From MSPOR6 sp964652195 (lineage in GTDB: Bacteria > Poribacteria > WGA-4E > WGA-3G): DNA of 64,000 nucleotides. The stretch is from contig CAZZBB010000046.1 in assembly GCA_964652195.1 (NCBI GenBank), positions 77,343 through 141,342 of the forward strand, read 5' to 3'. Positions 44,295 through 53,527 of this stretch are shown here, piece by piece. Every line of letters starts with the position of its first letter. Position 1 is the stretch's first letter. Under the pieces are notes generated by a model, which saw nothing but the letters and a program-made list of their open reading frames with translations, was not told the DNA's origin and searched no databases. The position numbers and the translations under genes are program-made.

Positions 44295-47200
44295 TTGAAA
44301 GTTGATAACATTTTCAAAATACTGCTATTATCTCTCATTTTATTTTTTACTATTCTTATATTCAATACCCATAATATCAATGCTGCAACAATTGGTAAGA
44401 TATCTGGTATTATAACTAACGAAGCTACTAATGCACCTATTGCCAATGCTATTGTAACCATTGTTGGCACAAATACTTCCGCCACAACCAATGAGTCAGG
44501 TTATTATGTTATGACGAATATCCCACCTGGTGGGTATGATGTCAAAGCTGAAATTACAGGATACCGATCCAAGACAGTTAAAGCCAACAGAGTTTTTGCT
44601 GGTCTAACTACAACAATTAACTTCGCATTAAATCCAACAGAAGTTGCTGAGCTGGAAGGTGTTATAGTAACCGCCGCTAAACCTCTTATAAAGAAAGATG
44701 TAACACAAACAACTCGAATTGTTGAAGCTGATGAAATTGCATCTATGCCACGTGATACCGTAAATGGAATCTTACAAACTCAGCCTGGGGTGGCTGTGTT
44801 AAACTCATCTGGTTCATTGCATGTTCGGGGTGGTAGATCAATGGAAGTAAAATACCTTATTGATGGTATACCTGTGAATGATCCCATAGGAAGAGGTTTA
44901 GGATTACAAATTAGTACCAATGCTCTTGAACAGATGGAAGTCATCACTGGAGGTTTCAACGCTGAACATGGTGATGCACAATCAGGTATAATTAATCTGA
45001 TTACTAAGGTCGGTACACGAAATTTATCTGGTAGATTAAGGTATCGAGTAGGACAATGGAATGAACACCATGGTGATCCATTATTTGGTCCTTGGTTGGA
45101 TCCAGATAACGATTTCCGTCCAGTAGCACTTGAACCCTTTAGAGGAATTTACATAGGAAAACCGTTTGATTATCAAACACCCTATCGTGGTGAAGATGTT
45201 ACGGTAGAAGAATTGGCAAACCGGACTGGTGAAGATAAGGTTGAATTCACTGAGATATATCCTGGGGTATATGTCGATAGAACTGAGAATCCACTACAAC
45301 CAGTAATAGATCCTGAAACTGGTGATCCTAAGGTTGATGCTGATACTGGTGAGGTAATCATGATGGCTCAACCCTTCAAGGATTCAGACGGAACAGTCAT
45401 AGATTATGAGAAAAAACAGGTAACATTACTGGATGGTTATATTGTTGACTTAGAAGAATATAGTAACCTGTATAACGATACAAGAAAATATGACTTATCA
45501 CCAAGCCATATTGGAGAATTTGCACTTAGCGGACCAATATGGGATAATCGTCTCACATTCTCATTTGCAAGTCAATTACGTAGGGATACAAGTTATTTAC
45601 CAAATAATGATGGATCAGGATATACACTTCAAGGAAAACTGAAATTTGAAGTGACACCTGAAATCAAAATCACTGGAAGTGGACTCTTTGATAAACGTGA
45701 ATTCAACAACTATGGTGGTGGTCTTCGGTACTGGCACCAAGCAGTTGAAGTTGACAATAGAGATGGTAGAAGCCTTTCAGTTCAACTCTCACACAACCTG
45801 TCATCCGGTACATTCTATACCATTACATTCGGACAATTCCATCGAAACTTCAGTAGTCATCAACCCGACAAAGTCTGGGATCCATTGAATAAGACTTTTG
45901 AGGAAAATGCCTACGACCCAGACAAATCTTTTGAACAGAATCAATCTGAAGGACGTATTAGAAATCCTGCTCAACAAGCATATAATGATTCTACATTTTC
46001 CATCGCAGGTGATAACAATTTCTGGACTGATCGTAATTCCACCACATCACTTATTAAAGGGGTTTTCGCAAGTCAAGTGACAGAAAATCATCAAGTACAA
46101 ACAGGTGTCGAATTCTCAACAAACCACCTATACAATCTCGGTGCAACAAACTATGGAAGTTCAAATCTCTATATGGAGTTTTATGATGTTACACCTACAT
46201 CCTTTAGTCTATATGCGCAAGATAAAATGGAATATGAAGGGATGATTGTAAACGCGGGTTTAAGGTATGATCTATATAATCCAGACGGTGTTTCTCCTGA
46301 AGATCCACTGGATCCTCTTGAACTGAATGATGATGGTACAATCAAACTTGATAAGAGCACATATAATGTAGGATTACCAATTATAAAAAATCCTGTTGAG
46401 CCAACTACAAAGCATATGGTCGCTCCCAGGCTCGGTATTTCTTTCCCAATTACGGATCGAGCGAAATTACATTTTACTTATGGTCATTATTACCAGATCC
46501 CAAGAGGAGATGATCTCTATGAGAATCTAAGTTTTGACATGCGCGGTGCTATCAGAAGAAGAGGCAATCCTGATATGGAACCAGAAAAGACTATTGCTTA
46601 TGAAGTCGGTGTAATCCAACAATTTACTGAAGATCTAACAATTGATATTACTGGTTTTACAAAAGATGTGGATAACCTCGTTAGTAGTGTTCATGTTGAT
46701 ATTACGAATGACTATAGTTATTTCATTAACGACATTTACGGAAGGGTTCAAGGTTTTGAACTATTAATACGAAAATGGCGTACTGGAAATAGTCCTGTCT
46801 CGGGTATGATTAGTTACACTTATTCCGTTGCTAAAGGGAAAGGATCCAGTCGAAATTTAGGGTACCTAACATATTACCGGCAGCAACCTGAAGTAACAGA
46901 AAGTCATCCATTGAGTTGGGATCAACGCCATATTGTTTCTGCTGCCTTAGACATTCAACTTCCATTTACCTCTGCTGTGAATCTTGTAGGGAGATATGCA
47001 AGCGGTTTACCTTACACCCCGAATCCAAGAGCACCCATCAAACCTGCAATCAACTCAAAACGGTATCCTGCAACATACAACGTTGATGCATTGGTTAGTA
47101 AACGGAGCACGATCGGTGGATTTACATATACCTTCTTTGCAGATATTCGAAATGTCTTCAACACGAAAAACCTTGATAATTTGCTTGATGCTGTCACCTA

Positions 47201-47300
47201 TGATCGGTACGGAATTCCACTTACCGCACAGAAGCATTCCAGTCCACTTTCCTGGAGTTCACCGCGCTTGATTATGGTCGGGGTGAGTTTAGATTTTTAG
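44295..47300 (+). CDS. TonB-dependent receptor with carboxypeptidase-regulatory-like N-domain
   Basis: 1001-residue outer-membrane receptor. Signal peptide (about 1-32, ends NINAA), then a CarboxypepD_reg-like domain (34-115: GKISGIITNEATNAPIANAIV, YYVMTNIPPGGYDV), the plug (about 120-245, with SGSLHVRGGRSMEVKYLIDGIPVND and MEVITGGFNAEHGDAQSG), and a 22-strand-type barrel ending in a final phenylalanine (GVSLDF). It imports a large substrate with energy from TonB. Substrate unknown. Start TTG 44295 behind AAAGGAG. No TonB, ExbB or ExbD is in the window, and no SusD-like partner lies beside it. Confidence 0.93.
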   Translation: MKVDNIFKILLLSLILFFTILIFNTHNINAATIGKISGIITNEATNAPIANAIVTIVGTNTSATTNESGYYVMTNIPPGGYDVKAEITGYRSKTVKANRVFAGLTTTINFALNPTEVAELEGVIVTAAKPLIKKDVTQTTRIVEADEIASMPRDTVNGILQTQPGVAVLNSSGSLHVRGGRSMEVKYLIDGIPVNDPIGRGLGLQISTNALEQMEVITGGFNAEHGDAQSGIINLITKVGTRNLSGRLRYRVGQWNEHHGDPLFGPWLDPDNDFRPVALEPFRGIYIGKPFDYQTPYRGEDVTVEELANRTGEDKVEFTEIYPGVYVDRTENPLQPVIDPETGDPKVDADTGEVIMMAQPFKDSDGTVIDYEKKQVTLLDGYIVDLEEYSNLYNDTRKYDLSPSHIGEFALSGPIWDNRLTFSFASQLRRDTSYLPNNDGSGYTLQGKLKFEVTPEIKITGSGLFDKREFNNYGGGLRYWHQAVEVDNRDGRSLSVQLSHNLSSGTFYTITFGQFHRNFSSHQPDKVWDPLNKTFEENAYDPDKSFEQNQSEGRIRNPAQQAYNDSTFSIAGDNNFWTDRNSTTSLIKGVFASQVTENHQVQTGVEFSTNHLYNLGATNYGSSNLYMEFYDVTPTSFSLYAQDKMEYEGMIVNAGLRYDLYNPDGVSPEDPLDPLELNDDGTIKLDKSTYNVGLPIIKNPVEPTTKHMVAPRLGISFPITDRAKLHFTYGHYYQIPRGDDLYENLSFDMRGAIRRRGNPDMEPEKTIAYEVGVIQQFTEDLTIDITGFTKDVDNLVSSVHVDITNDYSYFINDIYGRVQGFELLIRKWRTGNSPVSGMISYTYSVAKGKGSSRNLGYLTYYRQQPEVTESHPLSWDQRHIVSAALDIQLPFTSAVNLVGRYASGLPYTPNPRAPIKPAINSKRYPATYNVDALVSKRSTIGGFTYTFFADIRNVFNTKNLDNLLDAVTYDRYGIPLTAQKHSSPLSWSSPRLIMVGVSLDF

Positions 47301-47393
47301 GACTACTTTTGTATTCTATAATGTCTCTACTGCATATATAAATTTGGATATCTACTGTTTCATTCGTATTGAAAAAATCAAATGAGGAAAACT

Positions 47394-47639
47394 ATGTATA
47401 CATCAGTTGAAGGTATATTTCGTGACGGGAAGATAGAATTAACAGATACACCAAATAATGTATCTGAAGGATCACGGGTTGTTGTGACTTTTCTAACATC
47501 TGCTCCTATTAACTTGCAAGAACGTGGTATTGATCAACTTCAAGCTGCAAATCTACGGGGACGTTTAGGAACATTCATAGAAGATTGGGAAAGTTCTGAA
47601 ATGAGTGTCTATGATAACTACGATGAAGAAAAAGAATAG
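47394..47639 (+). CDS. Antitoxin-like protein of a PemK/MazF-type pair
   Basis: 81 residues from ATG 47394 (GAGGA about 8 bases upstream; an ATG at 47382 lies on the other side of that site). The sequence pattern TSVEGIFRDGKIEL, ERGIDQLQAANLRGRLGTF, EDWESSEMSVYDNYDEEKE matches small antitoxins found directly before PemK-like toxins. It looks intact. The toxin frame begins inside its last codons, the usual coupled arrangement, but the toxin is cut short. Confidence 0.75.
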   Translation: MYTSVEGIFRDGKIELTDTPNNVSEGSRVVVTFLTSAPINLQERGIDQLQAANLRGRLGTFIEDWESSEMSVYDNYDEEKE

Positions 47640-47787
47640 GTATAAACGGGGTGATGTAATTCTCGTCATATTTCCTGATTCAAACTTAATCACTGTTAAA
47701 CCACGTCCTACATTGATTGTTATATCAGGTAATTTTGTCATGATTCAAATTTGGAATTTAACAGAATATTACTATTTTTTACTATAG
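47623..47787 (+). pseudogene. Truncated PemK/MazF-type toxin
   Basis: The first 30-odd residues (KRGDVILVIFPDSNLITVKPRPTLIVISG) match the N-terminus of PemK-like endoribonuclease toxins, which normally run about 110 residues. After codon 33 the similarity stops, and the frame ends at a TAG that is part of the inverted-repeat end of the mobile element at 47783. The C-terminal part with the rest of the active site is missing, so the toxin should be inactive. Confidence 0.75.
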
Positions 47788-48175
47788 TTTGGACATTTTT
47801 GTCCATATCGTGCTTTGTTTCCGTCATCTTTTTTATTGTTTCGTACAGATACATAACCTGCTATAAATAAACTCGGATGACCCTAATAGCAGCCCCGTAG
47901 GGGCGAAATGTCTATAGAAAAGGTGGTCCACCCGCGACCAAGCCCCGTAGGGGCAAAATGTCTATCCCGTAAAAAAGTGTCCAAAGTTTATTAATTTGGT
48001 AAGTTAAGCCACAGCATGAAACCTACAGAAAAAGAATGCTATTGACCAAATCGGCAGCACCAGCGGTGCGGAATGTGTATAGAAACGTAAATGGACCCCA
48101 GTAACCAAGCACTAGCAGTGCGAAAGGTGTATAAAAACTGTCGCAAAAGAAAATACGAAAATTGTCCAAACTATA
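47783..48175. mobile_element. Non-autonomous element with 12-base inverted ends (copy E2)
   Basis: 393 bases bounded by TATAGTTTGGAC (47783-47794) and its perfect complement (48164-48175). Inside are two AGCCCC-GTA-GGGGC hairpin units at 47891-47915 and 47941-47965, 50 bases apart, each followed by (G)AAATGTCTAT. Two GCACC-AGC-GGTGC type units follow in the right half (48053-48130), the second one decayed. The right half matches copy E1 at 34060-34244. No transposase gene is inside. The element begins within the broken toxin gene. Confidence 0.75.
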
Positions 48176-48275
48176 ATATTTTTTAAAGAAGATGAGGGAT
48201 ATCATTATCAAGTACTTTGAATCTATTATAACTATAAAATATGTTATGCCTTACATCCTAAAATAGGAACATCCA

Positions 48276-49103
48276 ATGAATCTTCAAGAGATTAAGTCTC
48301 TATCTGAAATTTATAGCCGAGAAGAGGAATTCTCAGCTGATTTAGCAGAAACACTCGTTGCCCTCAAAGTAGGTAAATTTGAAGATGCCGAGACAGAAGC
48401 TTCTGTAGGAACTCGCAGAGCAGATATTGTCGTTACCGGTGAGGATGGGATACTCGTAGTTGAATGCCAATTCTACAAGGCAGATTGGGATCACTGGGGT
48501 AGACTTGAGGCTTATGCACGCCTGAAGGAAGCTGATGTTGCTGTTTTAGTCTCTGAAGATTTTGAAGAACTAATGATTGTCACCTGCAATTTACGTAATG
48601 AAGATAGTAAGGTGAATTGGTATTTGATTCAAGCACAAGTAAATTCACATGATGAACTTTTCTTTAACCACGTCGCAAGACCAGCAATAGATATCCAATT
48701 AGAAAGGAAATCTGATGATGGGTACAGTGAATTCTGGCAACCGATACGAGATGGTGATTTTGGAGATTTATTTACTGGAAAACCTGTACCAATTAGAGAC
48801 GATGGGTGGATAATGAAGACTTTACGAAATATTCAAATGTGTTTGTTTCTTAATAATTATAAATGTTATATTCGATTATACTTTCTAAAACCAAACCATT
48901 TTGAACGTCGAGAGAAAGTTATGGAATTATTTGCCCAGGCAGACTACGATTTTGAACTAAAAGATACTTCTTCTCAAACAACAGTCATCTTTCCAGTAAT
49001 AGATAAAGGGAGAAAGAACTCTGATGATTGGGATGAAATCCGAGAGAAATTGGTCTCAATGGGCACAGATATCTATAATAAAATTAACGAATCTGACTTG
49101 TAG
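48276..49103 (+). CDS. PD-(D/E)XK nuclease-like protein (DUF4268-type)
   Basis: 275 residues, cytoplasmic. The N-terminal part has a nuclease-like core: ETEASVGTRRADIVVTGEDG (E39/E41, D50) followed by ILVVECQF with E63-C-Q65, the E-x-Q variant of the D...E-x-K motif, and DWDHWGRLEAYA after it. The C-terminal part (about 165-275) has the EFW...R-G-F and YFLKP-HF features of DUF4268-type proteins. Such proteins are often found near restriction or toxin genes, and hicBA follows here by 23 bases. The cellular target is unknown. Confidence 0.68.
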   Translation: MNLQEIKSLSEIYSREEEFSADLAETLVALKVGKFEDAETEASVGTRRADIVVTGEDGILVVECQFYKADWDHWGRLEAYARLKEADVAVLVSEDFEELMIVTCNLRNEDSKVNWYLIQAQVNSHDELFFNHVARPAIDIQLERKSDDGYSEFWQPIRDGDFGDLFTGKPVPIRDDGWIMKTLRNIQMCLFLNNYKCYIRLYFLKPNHFERREKVMELFAQADYDFELKDTSSQTTVIFPVIDKGRKNSDDWDEIREKLVSMGTDIYNKINESDL

Positions 49104-49126
49104 TCTGTATTAGAAGGTGAATAAAA

Positions 49127-49336
49127 ATGGATCATCGAACTTTTACGGCAAGTATATGCCAAGAGGAAAATTGGATTATTGCACAATGTTTAGAGGTGGA
49201 CATTGCAAGTCAAGGTGAAAGCGAAGAAGAGGCTTTAGCAAATCTAACAGAAGCATTGGAATTGTACTTTGAGTCACCTCAACCAAGTTTGAAACCCGTA
49301 ATCCGAAAATTTGAGGTGAAAGTAAGTGCCGCCTAA
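49127..49336 (+). CDS. hicB: HicB-family antitoxin
   Basis: 69 residues. HicB fold: TASICQEENWIIAQCLEVDIASQGESEEEALANLTEALELYFE, the usual degraded RNase-H-like domain. It is the shorter type without an extra DNA-binding domain. It precedes and overlaps hicA by 11 bases, which couples their translation. It should neutralise the toxin and repress the pair. Confidence 0.87.
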   Translation: MDHRTFTASICQEENWIIAQCLEVDIASQGESEEEALANLTEALELYFESPQPSLKPVIRKFEVKVSAA

Positions 49337-49547
49337 GCCACTTCCATATCGTCAGGTCAGACGGAAATTGGAGAAGGCAGGATTCAGAATAGTGAGTCAA
49401 CGGGGTAGTCATATAAAGTTTGTCCAAGATAATGGTGATGAGGTCCGGACAGCAATTGTTCCGCGTCATCGTGAAATTTCGGTTGGTCTGTTGCGAAGTA
49501 TTTTGCGTCAAGCGGGATTAACTCCAATTGAGTTTGAAAGACTTTAA
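49326..49547 (+). CDS. hicA: HicA-family mRNA interferase toxin
   Basis: 73 residues from GTG 49326. It has the dsRBD-like HicA fold with KAGFRIVSQRGSHIKF, where the histidine in GSH is the catalytic residue, and VPRHREISVGLLRSILRQAGL. It cleaves mRNA when free of HicB. The frame is complete, unlike the PemK-like toxin 1.7 kb upstream. Confidence 0.9.
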   Translation: MPPKPLPYRQVRRKLEKAGFRIVSQRGSHIKFVQDNGDEVRTAIVPRHREISVGLLRSILRQAGLTPIEFERL

Positions 49548-49677
49548 AACCCATTAAACTTTGTCATCAGAAAAAGTATTGATAGCATACACCATCGCAA
49601 AAGCCACCCTCAAACATAATGGATAGTTGGTGTAAACAATATTCTTGAACTTCTCACATACAAAAGAGGAATCTATA

Positions 49678-50679
49678 ATGGACAAAAATTACAAGGTTGC
49701 AATCATAGGATGTGGTGGAATTTCACACATGCATGCAGGATGGTATGTAAATGAACCAAGAACAACTATAGCTGCAATATCCGATATTGATGAAGAACGG
49801 TTAAAAGCCTATGGCGAAAGATACGAGGTAGAAAAACAATATACCGATTTCGTCAAAATGCTTGAAACAGAAGATATTGATCTTGTTTCAATTTGTACAC
49901 GTCCAAAACACCATGCCCCCTTAGTGATAGAAGCAGCAAAACATGGTATTAAGGGTATTTTATCCGAAAAACCGATGGCTGAAAACCTTGGACAAGGTAG
50001 AGAAATGCTCGAAACCTGCCAACAACACGGTGTGAAACTTGCAATTGATCATCAGGTTCGATTTAGTGCTCCCTATCAGCACGCACGTCAAATGATTGCT
50101 GATGGTGCAATCGGTGACATTTTTCGAATTCACGGTATTTGTGGGGGAGGTGACCTAAAGGACAACGCTACACATACTGTGGATCTTATGTTGTATGTTT
50201 ATGGGGATCGTCCTGTCAGTTGGGTAATTGGTCAAATTGAACGGATCGGAACTCCTACGAAATATGATTTACATTCTGAAGATTTCGCTGTCGGATACTT
50301 CAAATTTGAAGACAATGTACGCGGGATCATTGAATCTGGTAATGATACTGCCCCGGGTTATCACCATATCTATTGCTACGGCACAGAGGGTGAAATTGAA
50401 CTCGCCGCTCCTGGTGGTCCAGGATTTCGATATCGAACCCAGGAAACAGGTGGAGTTTGGATGTCACCGGAACTACCTTCGGAAGTCACACCAGTACGTG
50501 ACATGATTGATGCTATTGAGGAAGAAAGAGAACACAGATCAAGTGGTTACCAAGGATATGCAACTCTTGAACTACTAATGGCTATTTATCAATCCTCTCG
50601 AACCAGACGTCGGGTTAAATTACCGATGGATGAGATGGAATCCCCATTAACATTGATGATAGAAGATGGTTGGGTATAA
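49678..50679 (+). CDS. Gfo/Idh/MocA-family oxidoreductase
   Basis: 333 residues from ATG 49678 with AGAGGA upstream. N-terminal Rossmann fold with VAIIGCGGISHMHAG, AAISDIDEERL and the family motif SEKPMAENL. The C-terminal alpha/beta domain carries IDHQVRFSAPYQHARQMI, GGGDLKDNATHTVDLMLY with the likely catalytic His, and a long strand region. These NAD(P)-dependent enzymes oxidise sugars, inositols or amino-acid derivatives. The substrate cannot be told. Confidence 0.93.
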   Translation: MDKNYKVAIIGCGGISHMHAGWYVNEPRTTIAAISDIDEERLKAYGERYEVEKQYTDFVKMLETEDIDLVSICTRPKHHAPLVIEAAKHGIKGILSEKPMAENLGQGREMLETCQQHGVKLAIDHQVRFSAPYQHARQMIADGAIGDIFRIHGICGGGDLKDNATHTVDLMLYVYGDRPVSWVIGQIERIGTPTKYDLHSEDFAVGYFKFEDNVRGIIESGNDTAPGYHHIYCYGTEGEIELAAPGGPGFRYRTQETGGVWMSPELPSEVTPVRDMIDAIEEEREHRSSGYQGYATLELLMAIYQSSRTRRRVKLPMDEMESPLTLMIEDGWV

Positions 50680-50715
50680 ACAAGCAATATTCTATACAAA
50701 GCCTAAAAGGGAACT

Positions 50716-51339
50716 ATGAATATTGATCCATTCCTACAAATTATAAAAATCGTTTATCCAATTATATTCGGTATTATGTCAACTTTTTTCTTAGTGATTG
50801 CCTTTAAAGGAATCATTACAAGGCGACCTTTCTTACTGTCAAATAGGTGGCTACTATATTTAATGTTTGTTGTTTTTATACCAACTATTCTACTCTTTTT
50901 ATTTCTTCCTATCAATTCTTCATTCCTGCTCAAGTGGTTTAATCCAGCGGTTTTTACTGTTGTTCTTGTGATGATGTGTGTTTACCTAAAAGGTTTTACT
51001 GCTTATGGAGTTTCAGACATCACTTTTCGTGAAGCATTAATAACAACTCTTGATACACTTCAGTTGTCCCATGAAGAAACTCTTTCATCAATAAGACTAA
51101 CATCACTTGAAGCGGACCTACAAGTATCTATCCATTCTTGGATGGGTTCTGGAATGATTAAGATTAAACAACGGGTACATAGAACACTACTTACAAAGAT
51201 TGTATCAGAAATGAATACCTACTTCCGTATGTCATCTACACCATCAAACCTTGTTCCCTGTATATTCTATTTAGTTATGGGAATTCTAATGTTGGGTGGT
51301 GGTGTTGGATTGGTTTTCTTATTGTTTAAGATAGTATGA
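50716..51339 (+). CDS. Membrane protein of unknown function
   Basis: 207 residues with four hydrophobic segments: about 10-32, 45-67, 75-92 and a C-terminal one at 185-205 (YLVMGILMLGGGVGLVFLLF). Between the third and fourth is a polar domain (95-175) that should be cytoplasmic or periplasmic. I do not recognise a family. It follows the oxidoreductase by 36 bases with AAAGGGAAC before its ATG, and a GT39-type gene follows, so they may share a transcript. Confidence 0.6.
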   Translation: MNIDPFLQIIKIVYPIIFGIMSTFFLVIAFKGIITRRPFLLSNRWLLYLMFVVFIPTILLFLFLPINSSFLLKWFNPAVFTVVLVMMCVYLKGFTAYGVSDITFREALITTLDTLQLSHEETLSSIRLTSLEADLQVSIHSWMGSGMIKIKQRVHRTLLTKIVSEMNTYFRMSSTPSNLVPCIFYLVMGILMLGGGVGLVFLLFKIV

Positions 51340-51404
51340 ATCTATTCTATAAGTGTTCAAAATTAATGCTCTCAATCATTATAATTCGTATATGATATAT
51401 ATAT

Positions 51405-53273
51405 ATGATAATAATTAACCTATATAACAATACAATCAAATCACTTAAAAAATATGAAGGTACACTGATAAAGGTCATATTATTATGTATTCTGATAAGT
51501 GCCGGTTTACTGGTGTTTAGAAACCTTGGACATAGCAAGATTCATTATTGGGATGAAGCATTTCATGCTATTGTTGCACGAAACCTAACAAAACATCCAT
51601 TGAAGTTTACACTATATGATCAACCCTGGCTGAAATATGACTATAAAGGATGGGGAGAAAACCATATATGGCTGCATAAACCACCCGTTGCAATGTGGGA
51701 AATCTGTATATCACATTTCATTTTTGGGATTAACGCATTTGCACTAAGGTTTCCTTCGGCTATTAGTCTTGTATTGTGTGCCTGGTTAACATACAGAATT
51801 GCTTCTGATCTTATAGATAAACGTGCTGGATTAATTGCTGCATTCTTTCAGGCATTTAACCCATTTCTGTTTGAGTCTGTTCACGGTTATCGTTTTTCTG
51901 ATCACATCGATATAGCTTTACTGTTATGGGTACAAGTATCATGTTGGTTTTTACTTCGAGCACTTCGTACAGGAAAAAGAAGGAACTATATCCTATCCGG
52001 TGTGGCAATGGGGATAGCTTATCTCTCAAAAAGTTATCTTGCCTTGATTACTATCGGAATTGCCTTTGTTGTTTGGTTTGTGGAATGGTTCAAAAGGATA
52101 CGGTATAACAGGAAGAATGAACCTGATAATAATGAGTCAAATGAAACGGATTCTATTGAGAATTTATCCTATATACCAACTGCACATATCAAGCTAAAGG
52201 ATTTAGGTATACTCTTCTTAAGTGGCATAGTCACTGTGGCACCGTGGGTAACATATTGTCTGATTTTTCATACAAAGGAATATATATGGGAACATAAACG
52301 GGTTATTGATCATCTAAATACGAATGTAGAGAATTGGGCGGCAGCCTGGGATAGACCACTTTTTGAATATATGCCCTTGTTCTATCCTTTCCTGTATGCT
52401 GTTATCTTCGCAATTGTGTTGTGTCTAATAGTTGTTCTAATCAGAAAGTGGAAATTACCTGAATTATTTCTGTTAGCATGGGCAATTGGTGTTATCGTTC
52501 CACATACATTGGCAGAAACTAAGACGCCATCTGCAACGATGATAGCCGTTCCACCATTACTGATCTGTTTAGCTTTTGTAATTAGTAAAGCATGGGAAAG
52601 AAGGGATTGGTTATACACCAGTATATGGGGTTCATCAATGCTATCTTTGGTCATAATTACCTATATAGCATCTAAGTATAAAGGGAGTTATTTGTTTCGA
52701 AGTATTCTGCCAATTGAAGCGATCAAAGGGTTTGCCCCTTTTGTTGCCAAACATATCTGGATAGTGGAACAACTTATCGGATTTGCACATATCTTTGCTG
52801 GAGTTGTGGTAATATACGATATTCTTCATAAACGGGAATGGCATAGATGGACGCTAACAGGACTACGTATTATCGCACTCATACTCACTGTTTTCTACGC
52901 AGGAAAATATGTACATACAGCATACAAAGTAACAAGTAAGAATGTTCAAATTCCATTATATGTTAAAAGTGGAGAAAGAATCCAACGAGAGCTTCCAAAG
53001 AATGCATGTTTCTTCACTGATGATGAACGGACTGGTGCACACTTCGATTTAATGTACTATGCAGATAGATCTACATATCAGATAAACAACGTTCATAGGA
53101 AAGTACCACGTGATTACATATCACAAGCAAAAGAGGCACGGAGTGCTGGAGCGATTCCATATTTATATTCTGTGAAACAGACAGATTATAAATACCCACT
53201 AATTATTGATGAAGAAGTAGATATTGGAAATGGGAAAAAACAAAGGTATAGAATTTATGAAATTGTGGATTGA
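51405..53273 (+). CDS. GT39/ArnT-type membrane glycosyltransferase
   Basis: 622 residues, many membrane segments. The first loop has the family's catalytic acidic pair D50-E51 in HYWDEAFHAIVARNL, followed by GENHIWLHKPPVAMW (the ArnT/PMT KPP motif) and LRFPSAISL. Segments continue to about residue 490, then a periplasmic C-terminal domain. Enzymes of this type move a sugar from a polyprenyl-phosphate donor to a protein, lipid A or other acceptor. The N-terminal 20 residues before the first membrane segment have no clear ribosome binding site, so the start may be later. Acceptor unknown. Confidence 0.85.
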   Translation: MIIINLYNNTIKSLKKYEGTLIKVILLCILISAGLLVFRNLGHSKIHYWDEAFHAIVARNLTKHPLKFTLYDQPWLKYDYKGWGENHIWLHKPPVAMWEICISHFIFGINAFALRFPSAISLVLCAWLTYRIASDLIDKRAGLIAAFFQAFNPFLFESVHGYRFSDHIDIALLLWVQVSCWFLLRALRTGKRRNYILSGVAMGIAYLSKSYLALITIGIAFVVWFVEWFKRIRYNRKNEPDNNESNETDSIENLSYIPTAHIKLKDLGILFLSGIVTVAPWVTYCLIFHTKEYIWEHKRVIDHLNTNVENWAAAWDRPLFEYMPLFYPFLYAVIFAIVLCLIVVLIRKWKLPELFLLAWAIGVIVPHTLAETKTPSATMIAVPPLLICLAFVISKAWERRDWLYTSIWGSSMLSLVIITYIASKYKGSYLFRSILPIEAIKGFAPFVAKHIWIVEQLIGFAHIFAGVVVIYDILHKREWHRWTLTGLRIIALILTVFYAGKYVHTAYKVTSKNVQIPLYVKSGERIQRELPKNACFFTDDERTGAHFDLMYYADRSTYQINNVHRKVPRDYISQAKEARSAGAIPYLYSVKQTDYKYPLIIDEEVDIGNGKKQRYRIYEIVD

Positions 53274-53318
53274 CCATATTTATTCTTTTGGTAGTCTTTG
53301 TTAAAATTGAAAAAAGTT

Positions 53319-53433
53319 TATAGTAAAGTGAATAATTAATGAGACATTTCAACGTTCACGAAGAACGTCCATCGTAGGGGCGAGGTCACCTCGCCCGTTG
53401 TAAAATGTTCCATTAATTTAAAAGTTTACTATA
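53319..53433. repeat. TATAGT-ended MITE, left copy of a direct pair
   Basis: 115 bases with ends TATAGTAAA and TTTACTATA and a core hairpin GGGCGAG-GTCA-CTCGCCC-like palindrome (53378-53397). It matches the unit at 57729-57843 with about five differences and in the same orientation. It starts 45 bases after the GT39 gene. Confidence 0.87.
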
Positions 53434-53527
53434 GTTCTTAGTTGATTTATTAATATAGATGATTTTATTTTACTCCTGAATTTATTAATATATAGTTGTC
53501 TTCACCAATTTGGAGGTGAACGGTTCT

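Noticed and set aside
47891..48130. CRISPR array
   Set aside because: The repeated units are hairpins of two different sequences, only two copies each, with unequal spacing and no cas genes.
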